A stretch of DNA of 64,000 nt. Source: Croceibacterium salegens. GTDB taxonomy: Bacteria > Pseudomonadota > Alphaproteobacteria > Sphingomonadales > Sphingomonadaceae. The notes under the pieces were generated by a model that was not told the DNA's origin, made no database searches, and saw only the letters and a program-made list of their open reading frames with translations. Positions 16,771-25,256 of the stretch are shown here, piece after piece (the first letter of the stretch is position 1; the number at the start of each line of letters is the position of its first letter). Made by a program: the position numbers and the translations under genes. Location: assembly GCF_009827435.1 (NCBI RefSeq), contig NZ_WTYM01000033.1, positions 248,001-312,000 of the forward strand. The letters are read 5' to 3'.

Positions 16771-18204
16771 ATGACTGATACCGCCCCCCGCAAGGGAATT
16801 ACCCGCCGCAGTGCCGTCGGCGGCATTCTGGGGACCGCAGCTCTGGCCGCTGCCGGGCCGGGCCTGGCACGCAATCCGGGGCGCAAGCCGAACTTCCTGT
16901 TCATCATGGCCGATGACTTCGGTTGGGGCGACCTGTCTTGCTACGGCCGGCAGGAATACACGACGCCGGCGATCGACAGCCTCGCCGCGCAGGGCATGCA
17001 GTTCATGCACGGCTATGCCAATTCGGCCGTGTGCAGCGCCACGCGTATGGGCCTGATCACCGGCCGCTACCAGTACCGACTGCGCGCCGGTCTCGAAGAA
17101 CCGCTTGGCGGCCCGACCTGGGGCCTGCCGCCGGAGCACCCCAACCTGCCGTCATTGCTGAAGAAGCTGGGCTATCACTCAGCGCTGGTCGGCAAGTGGC
17201 ACCTCGGCAATCTCCCGAAGTTCGGCCCGCTGCAGAGTGGCTACGACGAGTTCTGGGGCAACCGTGGCGGCGGGGTCGATTACTACACCCATTCGATCGC
17301 CAACCAGCCCGACCTGTGGGACGGCGACGTGCGCATCGAGCAGATGGGGTACTACACCAACCTGCTCGCCGACCGTTCGCTCGAATATCTTGCGGCGCGC
17401 GCGAAGGAGCCGGACAAGCCCTGGCTGCTGAGCCTGCACTTCACCGCCGCGCACTGGCCGTGGGAAGCGGACAACGAGAAAGGCCGCGCCGACTCCGCCC
17501 GCATCGCCGCGAAGAACAATCCCGGCGAGCTTGGCATTGCCGATTATGACGGGGGCGATCTCGAAACCTACGCTGGCATGGTCACGTCGATGGACCGCAA
17601 CGTCGGCCGGATCCTGTCCCGCCTGCGCGAGCTGGGCATGGAGGAGGACACCGTCGTCGTCTTCACCAGCGACAACGGCGGCGAACGCTACAGCCACAAC
17701 TGGCCGTTCAACGGCATCAAGACCGAACTGCTCGAAGGCGGCCTGCGCGTGCCATTCATCGTGCGCTGGCCGGGCCTCGTCGCGCCGGGCAGCAAGAGCG
17801 ACGTCCCGGTCATCTCGATGGACATCCTGCCGACGTTCCTCGCGGCAGCCGGTGGAGCGCCGGACCCGGCCTATCCGGCCGATGGACTTGACATCCATAA
17901 CGCGCTCGCCGGCAGCACGCTGCCCGATCGCCCGCTGTTCTGGCGCTTCTGGAACAAGGACCAGAAGGCGGCGCGGCGCGGGCAGTACAAGTACCTGTCG
18001 ATCAACGGCAACGAGTACCTGTTCGACATCGTCGCCGACCCGCAGGAACGGGCCAACCTCGCCAAGCGCCTGCCCGACAAGTTCGCCGAGCTGAAGGGCG
18101 CGTTCGACGAGTGGAACAAGGGGATGATCCCCTACGACAAGAGCGTTTCGAGCTTCGGTTGGACACCGAAGGAACTGGCCGATCACTACGGCTGGAACGA
18201 TTGA
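16771..18204 (+). CDS. sulfatase (arylsulfatase A-like) with Tat signal peptide
   Basis: The sulfatase has 477 residues from the chosen ATG. The N-terminus has twin arginines (TRRSAVGG, Arg12-Arg13), a hydrophobic stretch and an Ala-rich cleavage region, which indicates export of the folded enzyme to the periplasm. Metal residues lie in MADDFGW and the formylglycine site is Cys88 in AVCSATR. GKWHLG, HWPW and TSDNGGER are also present. An in-frame ATG nine bases upstream has its GGGAG only one base away, whereas 16771 has it about ten bases away, so I prefer 16771. It is a close paralogue of the 11099 enzyme but in a different compartment. Confidence 0.92.
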   Translation: MTDTAPRKGITRRSAVGGILGTAALAAAGPGLARNPGRKPNFLFIMADDFGWGDLSCYGRQEYTTPAIDSLAAQGMQFMHGYANSAVCSATRMGLITGRYQYRLRAGLEEPLGGPTWGLPPEHPNLPSLLKKLGYHSALVGKWHLGNLPKFGPLQSGYDEFWGNRGGGVDYYTHSIANQPDLWDGDVRIEQMGYYTNLLADRSLEYLAARAKEPDKPWLLSLHFTAAHWPWEADNEKGRADSARIAAKNNPGELGIADYDGGDLETYAGMVTSMDRNVGRILSRLRELGMEEDTVVVFTSDNGGERYSHNWPFNGIKTELLEGGLRVPFIVRWPGLVAPGSKSDVPVISMDILPTFLAAAGGAPDPAYPADGLDIHNALAGSTLPDRPLFWRFWNKDQKAARRGQYKYLSINGNEYLFDIVADPQERANLAKRLPDKFAELKGAFDEWNKGMIPYDKSVSSFGWTPKELADHYGWND

Positions 18205-18213
18205 GGGGGGAAG

Positions 18214-18258
18214 CCGGGCGGCGGAGGGGTACCGAGTTCTCTCCCCGCCGCCGTCCGG
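18214..18258. terminator. strong GC hairpin between converging sulfatase and MFS genes
   Basis: CCGG with GGCGGCGG-A-GGGG on the left arm pairs with CCCCGCCGCC and CCGG on the right, with one small bulge and mismatch. It fills the 63-base gap between two converging stops and probably ends transcription from both sides. There is no clear T-run. Confidence 0.55.
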
Positions 18259-18267
18259 CGACTCAAG

Positions 18268-19638
18268 TCAGTGAGATACTGAAGCGCCCTTCCTCGGATG
18301 CAGCACCGGGGCAACGATCCCGAGCACGATAACTCCAAGTCCGACCGCCACCGCGATGCCGGCAACGAGGCCCATGATGGCGTCGAGCGGCAGCATCATC
18401 CTGAGTGCCATCGCCCCGGCAAACGGCGCCATGACCATGCCTGAAATCCGCCCCCAGCCCCCGGCCCAGCCGATGCCGCTCGAACGCATCTCGGGCGGAT
18501 AACTGAGCGTCGCAAGGTTGTTCAGACCGGTCTGCCCGCCGACCTGGGTGAAGTTCCACATGATCAGCGCGCCGAGGAAGATGCCCGAACTGAAGGGCAC
18601 GCTGCCGAGAGTGTAGAGCGCGATGGCCTCCACGAAGTAGAACACGGCGATCAGCCAGTAGGGGTTCATGCGGTCCATCAGGAAGCCCATGATCAGCGTC
18701 CCGACCGCGCCCCCGGCGAACGAGATCATCGCCGAGATGGCGAATTCCTGGATCGGGATGCCACCGATTTCCTGCATAAAGGTCGCCAGCCAGTTCTGCA
18801 GCAGCGCGATGTTGCCGAGCGACAGGAAGCACACGGCCCACAGGATCAGCGTCTGCGCCAGGTACTTCTTCTGCAGCAGCGCAAGCGGGCCAAGGTCGCG
18901 CTCCGGCGGAGGGGCGTTGCCGAGGTGGAAGACCTCACCGTCCTGCACCGGCCGGTTCGCGCCGATGGCATTGATCGTCGCCGGAATCTTCGGGTCCGCC
19001 GGGTTGCGAGTCACGCGGAAGGCCAGCGATTCTGGAATGATCAAAAGCAATGGGATCGCCAGGAAGCCGAGCACGCCGCCGACGTAGAAGCCGATCTGCC
19101 AGCCGTAGAGGTCGAGCAGCCACGCCGCGATGACCCCGCTCGCCGCGTTACCGCCCGAGAACCACACCAGCGCAATCGCCATAAACGCCGCTCGCCAGCG
19201 CCTGGGGGTCATCTCCGAAAGCAGCGCAAGGCCGATCGGCAGCATGGCGGAAAAGAAAATGCCCGAAAGGCCGCGGATGATCGCCATGTGCGTGACCGTG
19301 TCGGCATAGGCCCCGACGATCGACAACACGCCGAACCCGGCCGCGCAGATGCCCAGCACCGGGCGCCGCCCGATCCGGTCCGCCAGCGGCGGCATCAGGA
19401 ACGCGCCGACGGTCATGCCGACGTAGGTCCAGAAGATCACCACATCCATCTGGTCGGGCCGGGCGTTCAGGCCCGTGGCGATCGCCGGCAGGATCTTGCC
19501 GAAGAAGTACATGTCGAAGCCGTCGATGAAGAGCACCAGAGAGCACACGGCGAGCATGGCGAATTCGCGCCAGCCGAGCTTTCGTTCGTCGATGAATGCG
19601 GTAACGTCGAAGCGTTGCTGCGCGACAGCTTCGTTCAT
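18268..19638 (-). CDS. MFS transporter, aromatic acid:H+ symporter (AAHS) type
   Basis: This is a 456-residue, 12-helix inner-membrane importer. The AAHS hallmark DGFDMYFFGKILPAIATGL is in helix 1 and the MFS loop motif DRIGRRP lies between helices 2 and 3. The second half includes a duplicated cytoplasmic motif (MDRMNPYW). Relatives import benzoate-like and other aromatic or organic acids with protons. Its placement after the Tat sulfatase suggests import of the desulfated product, but no specific substrate can be read from the sequence. Confidence 0.88.
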   Translation of the reverse strand: MNEAVAQQRFDVTAFIDERKLGWREFAMLAVCSLVLFIDGFDMYFFGKILPAIATGLNARPDQMDVVIFWTYVGMTVGAFLMPPLADRIGRRPVLGICAAGFGVLSIVGAYADTVTHMAIIRGLSGIFFSAMLPIGLALLSEMTPRRWRAAFMAIALVWFSGGNAASGVIAAWLLDLYGWQIGFYVGGVLGFLAIPLLLIIPESLAFRVTRNPADPKIPATINAIGANRPVQDGEVFHLGNAPPPERDLGPLALLQKKYLAQTLILWAVCFLSLGNIALLQNWLATFMQEIGGIPIQEFAISAMISFAGGAVGTLIMGFLMDRMNPYWLIAVFYFVEAIALYTLGSVPFSSGIFLGALIMWNFTQVGGQTGLNNLATLSYPPEMRSSGIGWAGGWGRISGMVMAPFAGAMALRMMLPLDAIMGLVAGIAVAVGLGVIVLGIVAPVLHPRKGASVSH

Positions 19639-19699
19639 GAAAGTCCCTCTCCCGCTGGACTATGTCAAAAAGGGAGAGTGAAGGCCGCGGGGGCCTACG

Positions 19700-20410
19700 T
19701 CAATCGGCGGTCGTGACCTCGTCCTGTGGATTGTGCGGCACGAGGATCAGGGTGCCATCCTCGACCCGCCACGACTTTAGGCGGCTCAGCAGGTTCATGC
19801 CGATGACGTTGGTCTCGCCGAGACCCGGGGCGATGATCGCATCGATCCCGCGCGCGGCGACATTGCCGAAGCGCAATTCGCCGATGTTGGTCATGTCCGC
19901 CTGCACCGTGCCGTTGGCGGTATCCATCATGATCGGGAATCCTCCCGCACTCGGATCGAGTCCGGCGGCGTCGGCGGTTTCCTCGGACAGCGCGACCAGC
20001 GTCGCCCCCGTGTCGATCATGAACGCGGCAGGCACGCCGTTGACCTGCCCACGCAGCCAGTAGTGGCCATCGGGGGCGAGCGGCACGCGCGTCTCGCCCC
20101 CGGCAACGACCTGTTCGGGCATGCCAAGTTCGGGCACGGCAAGGTCGAAACGCGAATCGAGCCGCGAAACCTGCAGGATGACCAAGACCAGCACGCCCAT
20201 CAGCCCGAACGTGCTCGCCATCCGCAGGCTTTGCCCGAGCGCAGGCAGGCGCCGCATGGTCAGCGAGCCGAGCACGCCCATGATCATCGCCGCCAGCGCG
20301 GCAAGCAGCAGGCCAGACTTTGGCAAGGCGCGGATCGTCCCGGCGAGTTGCTCCCAGATCGGTGCGAGGTCCATGCTCCAGAGATAGCCCGCCGCGCCAT
20401 CGATTGCCAT
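19700..20410 (-). CDS. membrane-anchored retropepsin-like aspartic protease (clan AA, TIGR02281 type)
   Basis: The product has 236 residues. Two hydrophobic helices (about 33-50 and 66-82) precede a periplasmic protease domain. The catalytic motif is IDTGAT with Asp133; the remaining features are ALSEETADAAGLD and NVIGMNLLSRLKSW. Proteins of this type act as homodimers with one Asp per chain. The start at 20410 lies only seven bases after the DUF5996 stop and lacks a clear ribosome-binding site; Met13 at 20374 is an alternative. It reads with egtB, egtD and the DUF5996 gene, which may be an operon. The cleavage target is unknown. Confidence 0.85.
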   Translation of the reverse strand: MAIDGAAGYLWSMDLAPIWEQLAGTIRALPKSGLLLAALAAMIMGVLGSLTMRRLPALGQSLRMASTFGLMGVLVLVILQVSRLDSRFDLAVPELGMPEQVVAGGETRVPLAPDGHYWLRGQVNGVPAAFMIDTGATLVALSEETADAAGLDPSAGGFPIMMDTANGTVQADMTNIGELRFGNVAARGIDAIIAPGLGETNVIGMNLLSRLKSWRVEDGTLILVPHNPQDEVTTAD

Positions 20411-20417
20411 GACCGCG

Positions 20418-21350
20418 CTATGTTTGTGGCGGGTGGCCGCAGCACGGCGCGCCCGGGATCAGCAGGCCCTCGGGCCAGTCGAGCAGGCGCGCAGCGGCAT
20501 CGAATGTCGACGTGAGGAATTCGCGCAGGAGCGCATCGGGGTCTGCCGCATCCCGCACCGCTGCGTAGGGCAGGATGAATTCGCCGAGATCGCCCTTCCA
20601 GCCGGCCGCCGCGGGAAGGACGCTGCTCTCGCCCAGCCCGGCGGGAACCGGATAGGCATAGGCGTAGAACGCCGCCTGCCCGAACCCGCCGTTGCCGGGC
20701 CAGAACCCGGCGCTGATGACTTCGTGGCTGTAGGCTTCGCGAGTCACGGCATCGGGCAGGTGGGGAATGCCTCCGGGGTGCTGTGGCGCGAGGCGGCCCG
20801 AAAAGCGCGTCACCGCGAGGTCGAAGCTGCCCCAGAACAGGTGGCTCGGCGAGGACTTGCCGAGGTAGCATGAACGGAAAGCGTTGAAGGCGCGGTCCGC
20901 GTTCAGGAAGGCGTTGTGGAGCCGACGCGCGGCATCCGCGTCCCAATGCCGCGGGCGCTCGTCTTCGGCGAAGGGGATCGGGTCGGGCAACTCGTTGGGC
21001 TTGCCGTGGAGCGGAGCAGGCAGCCCCATACGTGCGAGCAATGCCGTGAGTTCATGGTGAACCTCGGCCACCGTCTTGCCGGCAATTGCGACGCTCTCAC
21101 GCACACCGTCACTTCGCATCACCGCGATGGCTCCCTGATGGAAGTCGAGTTCCACGAAGAACTGCCGATCTCCAGCAGGGAGCGGCCTTGTGGCGGCCCC
21201 AAAGGCTGTCATTCGCAGTGCGGCGTGCCAGCCGTGGTTAAGCCAGGGGTGGAGCCGGGTCGGGAGCTTGCCGACCAGTTGCAGCAAGAGGTGCAGGGTC
21301 TCGATCGTGCCCGCATCGGCGGCGTAATCGAGGCGCGGCCAGGCGGTCAT
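20418..21350 (-). CDS. DUF5996 family protein
   Basis: The protein has 310 residues and matches the DUF5996 pattern: WPRLDY at the start, ETLHLLLQLVGKLPTRLHPWLNHGWHAAL near residue 20, a middle HNAFLNADRAFNAFRSCYLGK, then a WGSFDLAVTRFSGR strand. It ends in a cysteine-bearing tail, GAPCCGH. Its ATG overlaps the egtD stop as ATGA, so it is translationally coupled to ergothioneine synthesis. No biochemical function is established that I know of. A longer open frame extends upstream but runs through the end of egtD in another frame. Confidence 0.82.
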   Translation of the reverse strand: MTAWPRLDYAADAGTIETLHLLLQLVGKLPTRLHPWLNHGWHAALRMTAFGAATRPLPAGDRQFFVELDFHQGAIAVMRSDGVRESVAIAGKTVAEVHHELTALLARMGLPAPLHGKPNELPDPIPFAEDERPRHWDADAARRLHNAFLNADRAFNAFRSCYLGKSSPSHLFWGSFDLAVTRFSGRLAPQHPGGIPHLPDAVTREAYSHEVISAGFWPGNGGFGQAAFYAYAYPVPAGLGESSVLPAAAGWKGDLGEFILPYAAVRDAADPDALLREFLTSTFDAAARLLDWPEGLLIPGAPCCGHPPQT

Positions 21351-22333
21351 GGCGCGCCGCGCGGCACGGTCCAGTCGGCGAGGATCAGCGAGAAGCGGCC
21401 CTGCGAATCGAGCCAGCGCCGCAGCGGGGTCCAGCCGCCCGCCAGCAGCAGCGTGTGCTGGCTGCGGTGCGAGAACTTGTGGCTGTTTTCGGTGTGGATG
21501 GTCTCGCCCGCCGTCATGGCGAAGCGGTGTCCAGAAACCTCGAAGGCGATGTCCTCCAGCGCCTCGAGGTGCATCTCGACGCGGGCGAAAGTGTCGTTCC
21601 AACGGGCGACGTGGTGCAGCTTGTCGAGCGGGATGGTCCCTCCGAGTTCGCGATTGATGCGCCGGGCGAGGTTGAGGTTGAACTCGGCCGTCACCCCCGC
21701 CGCGTCGTCATAGGCGGCTTCGAGGACCTTCGGGTCTTTGATCAGGTCCATGCCGATGAGCAGTTGCGATCCCGCGCCCAGCGTGCCGCGCATCGAGCGC
21801 AGCAGGTCGACGGCGGTGCGCGCGACCATGTTGCCGATGGTCGAACCGGGAAAGAAGCCGAGCTTGGGCATGTCGGCCACCGCATCCGGGAGCGCGACTT
21901 CGCGCATGAAGTCGGCCTCGACCGGGTGAACGGGAAGGCCGGGAAACTTGGCCGCAAGATCGCCCGCGGCGGCGCGCAGGAAGTCGCCGGAAATGTCGAG
22001 AGGGACATAGGCCGCGGGCTCGATCGCGCGCAGCAGCAGCGGCGTCTTGACCGACGATCCCGACCCGAATTCCACCACCGCCCGACCCGGCCCAATCAGG
22101 TCGAGGAACTCGTCGCCATGCTCGCGCAGGATCTCGGTCTCGGCGCGGGTCGGGTAGTATTCGGGGAGTCGGGTGATGTCCTCGAACAGCTCCGAACCGG
22201 CATCGTCATAGAACCAGCGGGCGGGCACGGCCTTCTGCTCCTGCGCCAGACCGGCGAGCACGTCGGCGCGGAACGCCTTGTCGACGCCGTCTTCGTCGAG
22301 CTCGACGAGGGCCAGTCCATCGTATGCCGCCAT
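21347..22333 (-). CDS. egtD: L-histidine N-alpha-methyltransferase EgtD
   Basis: The enzyme has 328 residues. EgtD methylates histidine three times with S-adenosylmethionine to make hercynine, the first step of ergothioneine synthesis. Seen: YYPTRAETEIL, the SAM motif VVEFGSGSSVKTPLLL, GFFPGSTIGNM, LLIGMDLIKD and a C-terminal ENSHKFS block for the histidine pocket. The ATG at 22331-22333 overlaps the egtB stop by one base. It is followed by an ATGA overlap with the DUF5996 gene. The open frame extends farther upstream, but only as a shadow of egtB. Confidence 0.95.
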   Translation of the reverse strand: MAAYDGLALVELDEDGVDKAFRADVLAGLAQEQKAVPARWFYDDAGSELFEDITRLPEYYPTRAETEILREHGDEFLDLIGPGRAVVEFGSGSSVKTPLLLRAIEPAAYVPLDISGDFLRAAAGDLAAKFPGLPVHPVEADFMREVALPDAVADMPKLGFFPGSTIGNMVARTAVDLLRSMRGTLGAGSQLLIGMDLIKDPKVLEAAYDDAAGVTAEFNLNLARRINRELGGTIPLDKLHHVARWNDTFARVEMHLEALEDIAFEVSGHRFAMTAGETIHTENSHKFSHRSQHTLLLAGGWTPLRRWLDSQGRFSLILADWTVPRGAP

Positions 22334-23574
22334 CAGGTGTCCATTGCCAGCCGCAGCCCGGTGAACTGCCAGCGTTGCTGCGGGTAGAAAAAGTTGCGAT
22401 AGCTGGCCCGGGAATGCCCGCGCACCGTGGCGCAGCTGGCGCCCTTGAGCACCCATTGCCCGGCCATGAACTTGCCGTTGTATTCACCGACCGCGCCCGC
22501 CGCAGGCTTGAAGCGCGGATACGGCAGGTAGCCCGAGCGGGTGAACTGCCAGCAGTCCCCGAACAGGCCATGGCTCCCCTTGGGCAACGGCGGACCGGCG
22601 CCGTCGAGCTGGTTGCCACCTGCCGGATCATGACCCAGCGCCGCCACGGCTTCCCATTCAAATTCTGTCGGCAGACGCGCTCCGGCCCACGAGGCAAAGG
22701 CGTCGGCCTCGTAGTACGAGATGTGCGTCACCGGCGCTTCGGGATCGCGCTCGGCCCAGCCGCAATGGGTGAACTGCTCGCCGTCGCGCCAGTAGAGCGG
22801 CGCGGCGATGCCCATGCGCTGGACCCAGGCCCAGCCGTCGGACAACCACAGCGAAGCGGTGCCGTAGCCGCCATCGGCAATGAACGCGTCCCACTCGGCG
22901 TTGGTGACGAGCGCACCGGCGAGCGCAAAAGGTTCGAGCAGGACGCGGTGGCGCGGTCCTTCGTTGTCGAAGGCGAAGCCCTCGCTCTCATGCCCGATCA
23001 TCGCGATCCCACTCGGATGCTCGTACCACTCGGGCGCGTGCGATACTTCGGCGGGGATGCACCCGCCGTGCGGCCACATCGCCGGGCCGAGCGGGTTCTT
23101 CGAGAAGGCGTGCTTGATGTCTGTCAGCAGCAGTTCCTGGTGCTGCTGCTCGTGGGCAATGCCGAGTTCGACGAGACCGGCGCAGGCCGGATCCTCGAAC
23201 AAGCGCTCCATTGCCTCATCGACATGGCGGCGCCAGTCTAGCACCTCGGCCAGCGTCGGCCGCGAGAGCAGGCCGCGTCGCTTGCGCAGGATGCGCTCGC
23301 CTTCGGCCTCGTAATACGAGTTGAACAGGAACGGCCAGTCGCCGTCGAACAGGCGATATCCGGGCGCATGGTCGCGGAGCAGGAAGGTTTCCCAGAACCA
23401 GGTGGTGTGCGCGAGGTGCCACTTGGCCGGGCTCGCGTCCTCCATCGACTGGATCGTCGCGTCGGCCTCGCTCAGTGGTTCGACGAGCGCTTCGGACAGC
23501 GAGCGGGTGGCGCGGAATCGAGCGGCCAGCCCTGCGCTTTCGAGCGGATCGGTCCGGACACTGGCCTCGGGCAT
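22333..23574 (-). CDS. egtB: ergothioneine biosynthesis protein EgtB (hercynine sulfoxide synthase)
   Basis: The protein has 413 residues. An N-terminal DinB-like domain supplies iron ligands (WHLAHTTWFWE with His56, and GIAHEQQHQE with His141 and His145). A C-terminal formylglycine-generating-enzyme-type fold runs to TGLRLAMDT. EgtB joins a sulfur donor (glutamylcysteine or cysteine) to hercynine using oxygen and iron. The ATG has AGGAGA seven bases upstream on the coding strand. It is the first gene of egtB-egtD-DUF5996. The later lyase step (EgtE type) and any EgtC or EgtA are not in the window. Confidence 0.95.
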   Translation of the reverse strand: MPEASVRTDPLESAGLAARFRATRSLSEALVEPLSEADATIQSMEDASPAKWHLAHTTWFWETFLLRDHAPGYRLFDGDWPFLFNSYYEAEGERILRKRRGLLSRPTLAEVLDWRRHVDEAMERLFEDPACAGLVELGIAHEQQHQELLLTDIKHAFSKNPLGPAMWPHGGCIPAEVSHAPEWYEHPSGIAMIGHESEGFAFDNEGPRHRVLLEPFALAGALVTNAEWDAFIADGGYGTASLWLSDGWAWVQRMGIAAPLYWRDGEQFTHCGWAERDPEAPVTHISYYEADAFASWAGARLPTEFEWEAVAALGHDPAGGNQLDGAGPPLPKGSHGLFGDCWQFTRSGYLPYPRFKPAAGAVGEYNGKFMAGQWVLKGASCATVRGHSRASYRNFFYPQQRWQFTGLRLAMDT

Positions 23575-23779
23575 CGTCTCTCCTGCTGCCGGCAGTCCTG
23601 TTCCATAATGGACGCGCGCGATGTCGATTTAAAGGCGCTGGCGGGAATAACCCCCGGTCAGGCAGTCATACGCGGCAAGCTGGACCCGGTTTCGGCCGGC
23701 GCATTTGGCGGAACAGTACAGGACACAGCAGGTCAGGAACCACCGAGGCGGTCCCAATGCAATTTCCCTGAGTTCCGAG

Positions 23780-25165
23780 TCAGGCGGCGCTGCGATGCCC
23801 GACACCGGCTTCGAGATTGAGCATCTCGGCAAGCAGGAAGGCAAGCTCAAGCGACTGCGCGGCGTTTAGCCGCGGGTCGCAATGCGTGTGGTAGCGATAT
23901 GCCAACCCGGCGTCGGTGATGGCGACGGCGCCGCCGGTGCATTCGGTCACGTCCTGCCCAGTCATCTCGATGTGGATGCCGCCGGCATGGGTGCCCTCCG
24001 CACGGTGGACCGCGAAGAAGCCTTTCACCTCGGACAGGATGCGGTCGAACGGGCGGGTCTTGTAGCCGCTGTCGGCCTTGATGACGTTGCCGTGCATCGG
24101 GTCGCAGCTCCACAGCACCGAATGGCCCTCGGCCTGCACCGCACGGACGAGCCTGGGCAGTCCGGCTTCGACCTTGTCGTGGCCGAAGCGGCTGATCAGC
24201 GTCATCCGCCCCGCCTCGCGCGCCGGGTTTAGCGTGTCGAGCAAGCGCAGCAGCGCGTCGGGCTCGAGGCTCGGGCCGCACTTCATGCCGATCGGGTTGC
24301 CGACACCGCGCAGGTATTCGACGTGGGCGCTGCCCTCGAAGCGAGTGCGGTCACCGATCCACAGCATGTGCGCGCTGGTGTCGTACCACTTGCCGGTGAG
24401 CGAGTCCTGCCGGGTCAGCGCCTGCTCGTAAGGCAAAAGAAGCGCTTCATGGCTGGTATAGAAGTCGGTGCTCTTGAGCTGCGGCACGGTTTCGGGATCG
24501 ATTCCGCAGGCTTCCATGAAGTCGAGCGCCTCGCCGATGCGGTCGGCGGTTTCGGCGAACTTGTCGGCCCACGGGCTGCGGCCCATGAAATCGAGCGTCC
24601 ACTTGTGGACCTGGCGCAGGTTGGCATAGCCACCGCTGGCGAAGGCGCGCAGCAGGTTGAGTGTCGAGGCCGCCTGCGAATAGGCGCGGATCATCCGCTG
24701 CGGATCGTTGACCCGCGCTTCGGGCGTGAACTCGATGCCGTTGACGTTGTCGCCGAGGTAACTCGGCAGGGTCAGTTCGCCCTGCGTCTCGGTCGGCGAA
24801 CTGCGCGGCTTGGCGAACTGCCCGGCCATGCGGCCGACTTTCACCACCGGACGCTTGCTGGCGAAGGTAAGGACGACCGCCATCTGCAGCAGCACGCGGA
24901 AGGTGTCACGGATGTTGTTCGGATGGAACTCGGCAAAGCTCTCGGCGCAGTCGCCGCCCTGCAGCAGGAAGCCGTGACCGGCGGTGACCTCAGCCAGTTG
25001 CGCCTTCAACGCGCGCGCTTCTCCCGCGAAGACGAGCGGGGGAAAGTTGGCGAGGACCTGCTCGGTCTGCGCCAATGCCTCCGCGTCCTCATAGACGGGG
25101 AGGTGCTTCGCTTCGCACGCTTTCCAGCCGTCGGGAGTCCAATTCTTTGCCAAGTCGAATTCCAA
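23780..25165 (-). CDS. aroG: class II 3-deoxy-7-phosphoheptulonate (DAHP) synthase
   Basis: The enzyme has 461 residues. It condenses phosphoenolpyruvate and erythrose 4-phosphate in the first step of the shikimate pathway. The plant/mycobacterial class II signature is clear: [63 protein letters not shown] and WSCDPMHGN. No ATG or GTG is available between the upstream in-frame stop and the conserved start, so a TTG at 25163-25165 (L-E-F-D-L-A-K-N-W) must initiate. There is no clear ACT-like regulatory extension. Confidence 0.95.
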   Translation of the reverse strand: MEFDLAKNWTPDGWKACEAKHLPVYEDAEALAQTEQVLANFPPLVFAGEARALKAQLAEVTAGHGFLLQGGDCAESFAEFHPNNIRDTFRVLLQMAVVLTFASKRPVVKVGRMAGQFAKPRSSPTETQGELTLPSYLGDNVNGIEFTPEARVNDPQRMIRAYSQAASTLNLLRAFASGGYANLRQVHKWTLDFMGRSPWADKFAETADRIGEALDFMEACGIDPETVPQLKSTDFYTSHEALLLPYEQALTRQDSLTGKWYDTSAHMLWIGDRTRFEGSAHVEYLRGVGNPIGMKCGPSLEPDALLRLLDTLNPAREAGRMTLISRFGHDKVEAGLPRLVRAVQAEGHSVLWSCDPMHGNVIKADSGYKTRPFDRILSEVKGFFAVHRAEGTHAGGIHIEMTGQDVTECTGGAVAITDAGLAYRYHTHCDPRLNAAQSLELAFLLAEMLNLEAGVGHRSAA

Positions 25166-25256
25166 TGCCTCATTGTTTTTGAGGCGGCGCGTTTACGCCC
25201 TGCCCCGTACCATTGCAAAGGTTACATCTGGTATCGATTCGCGGCGAATTCAGCCG

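Noticed and set aside
22333-23574. EgtB as the maturation enzyme for the two sulfatases, because of its formylglycine-generating-enzyme fold
   Set aside because: The N-terminal DinB-like domain with His56, His141 and His145 and the egtD neighbour mark it as the ergothioneine enzyme, not an FGE.
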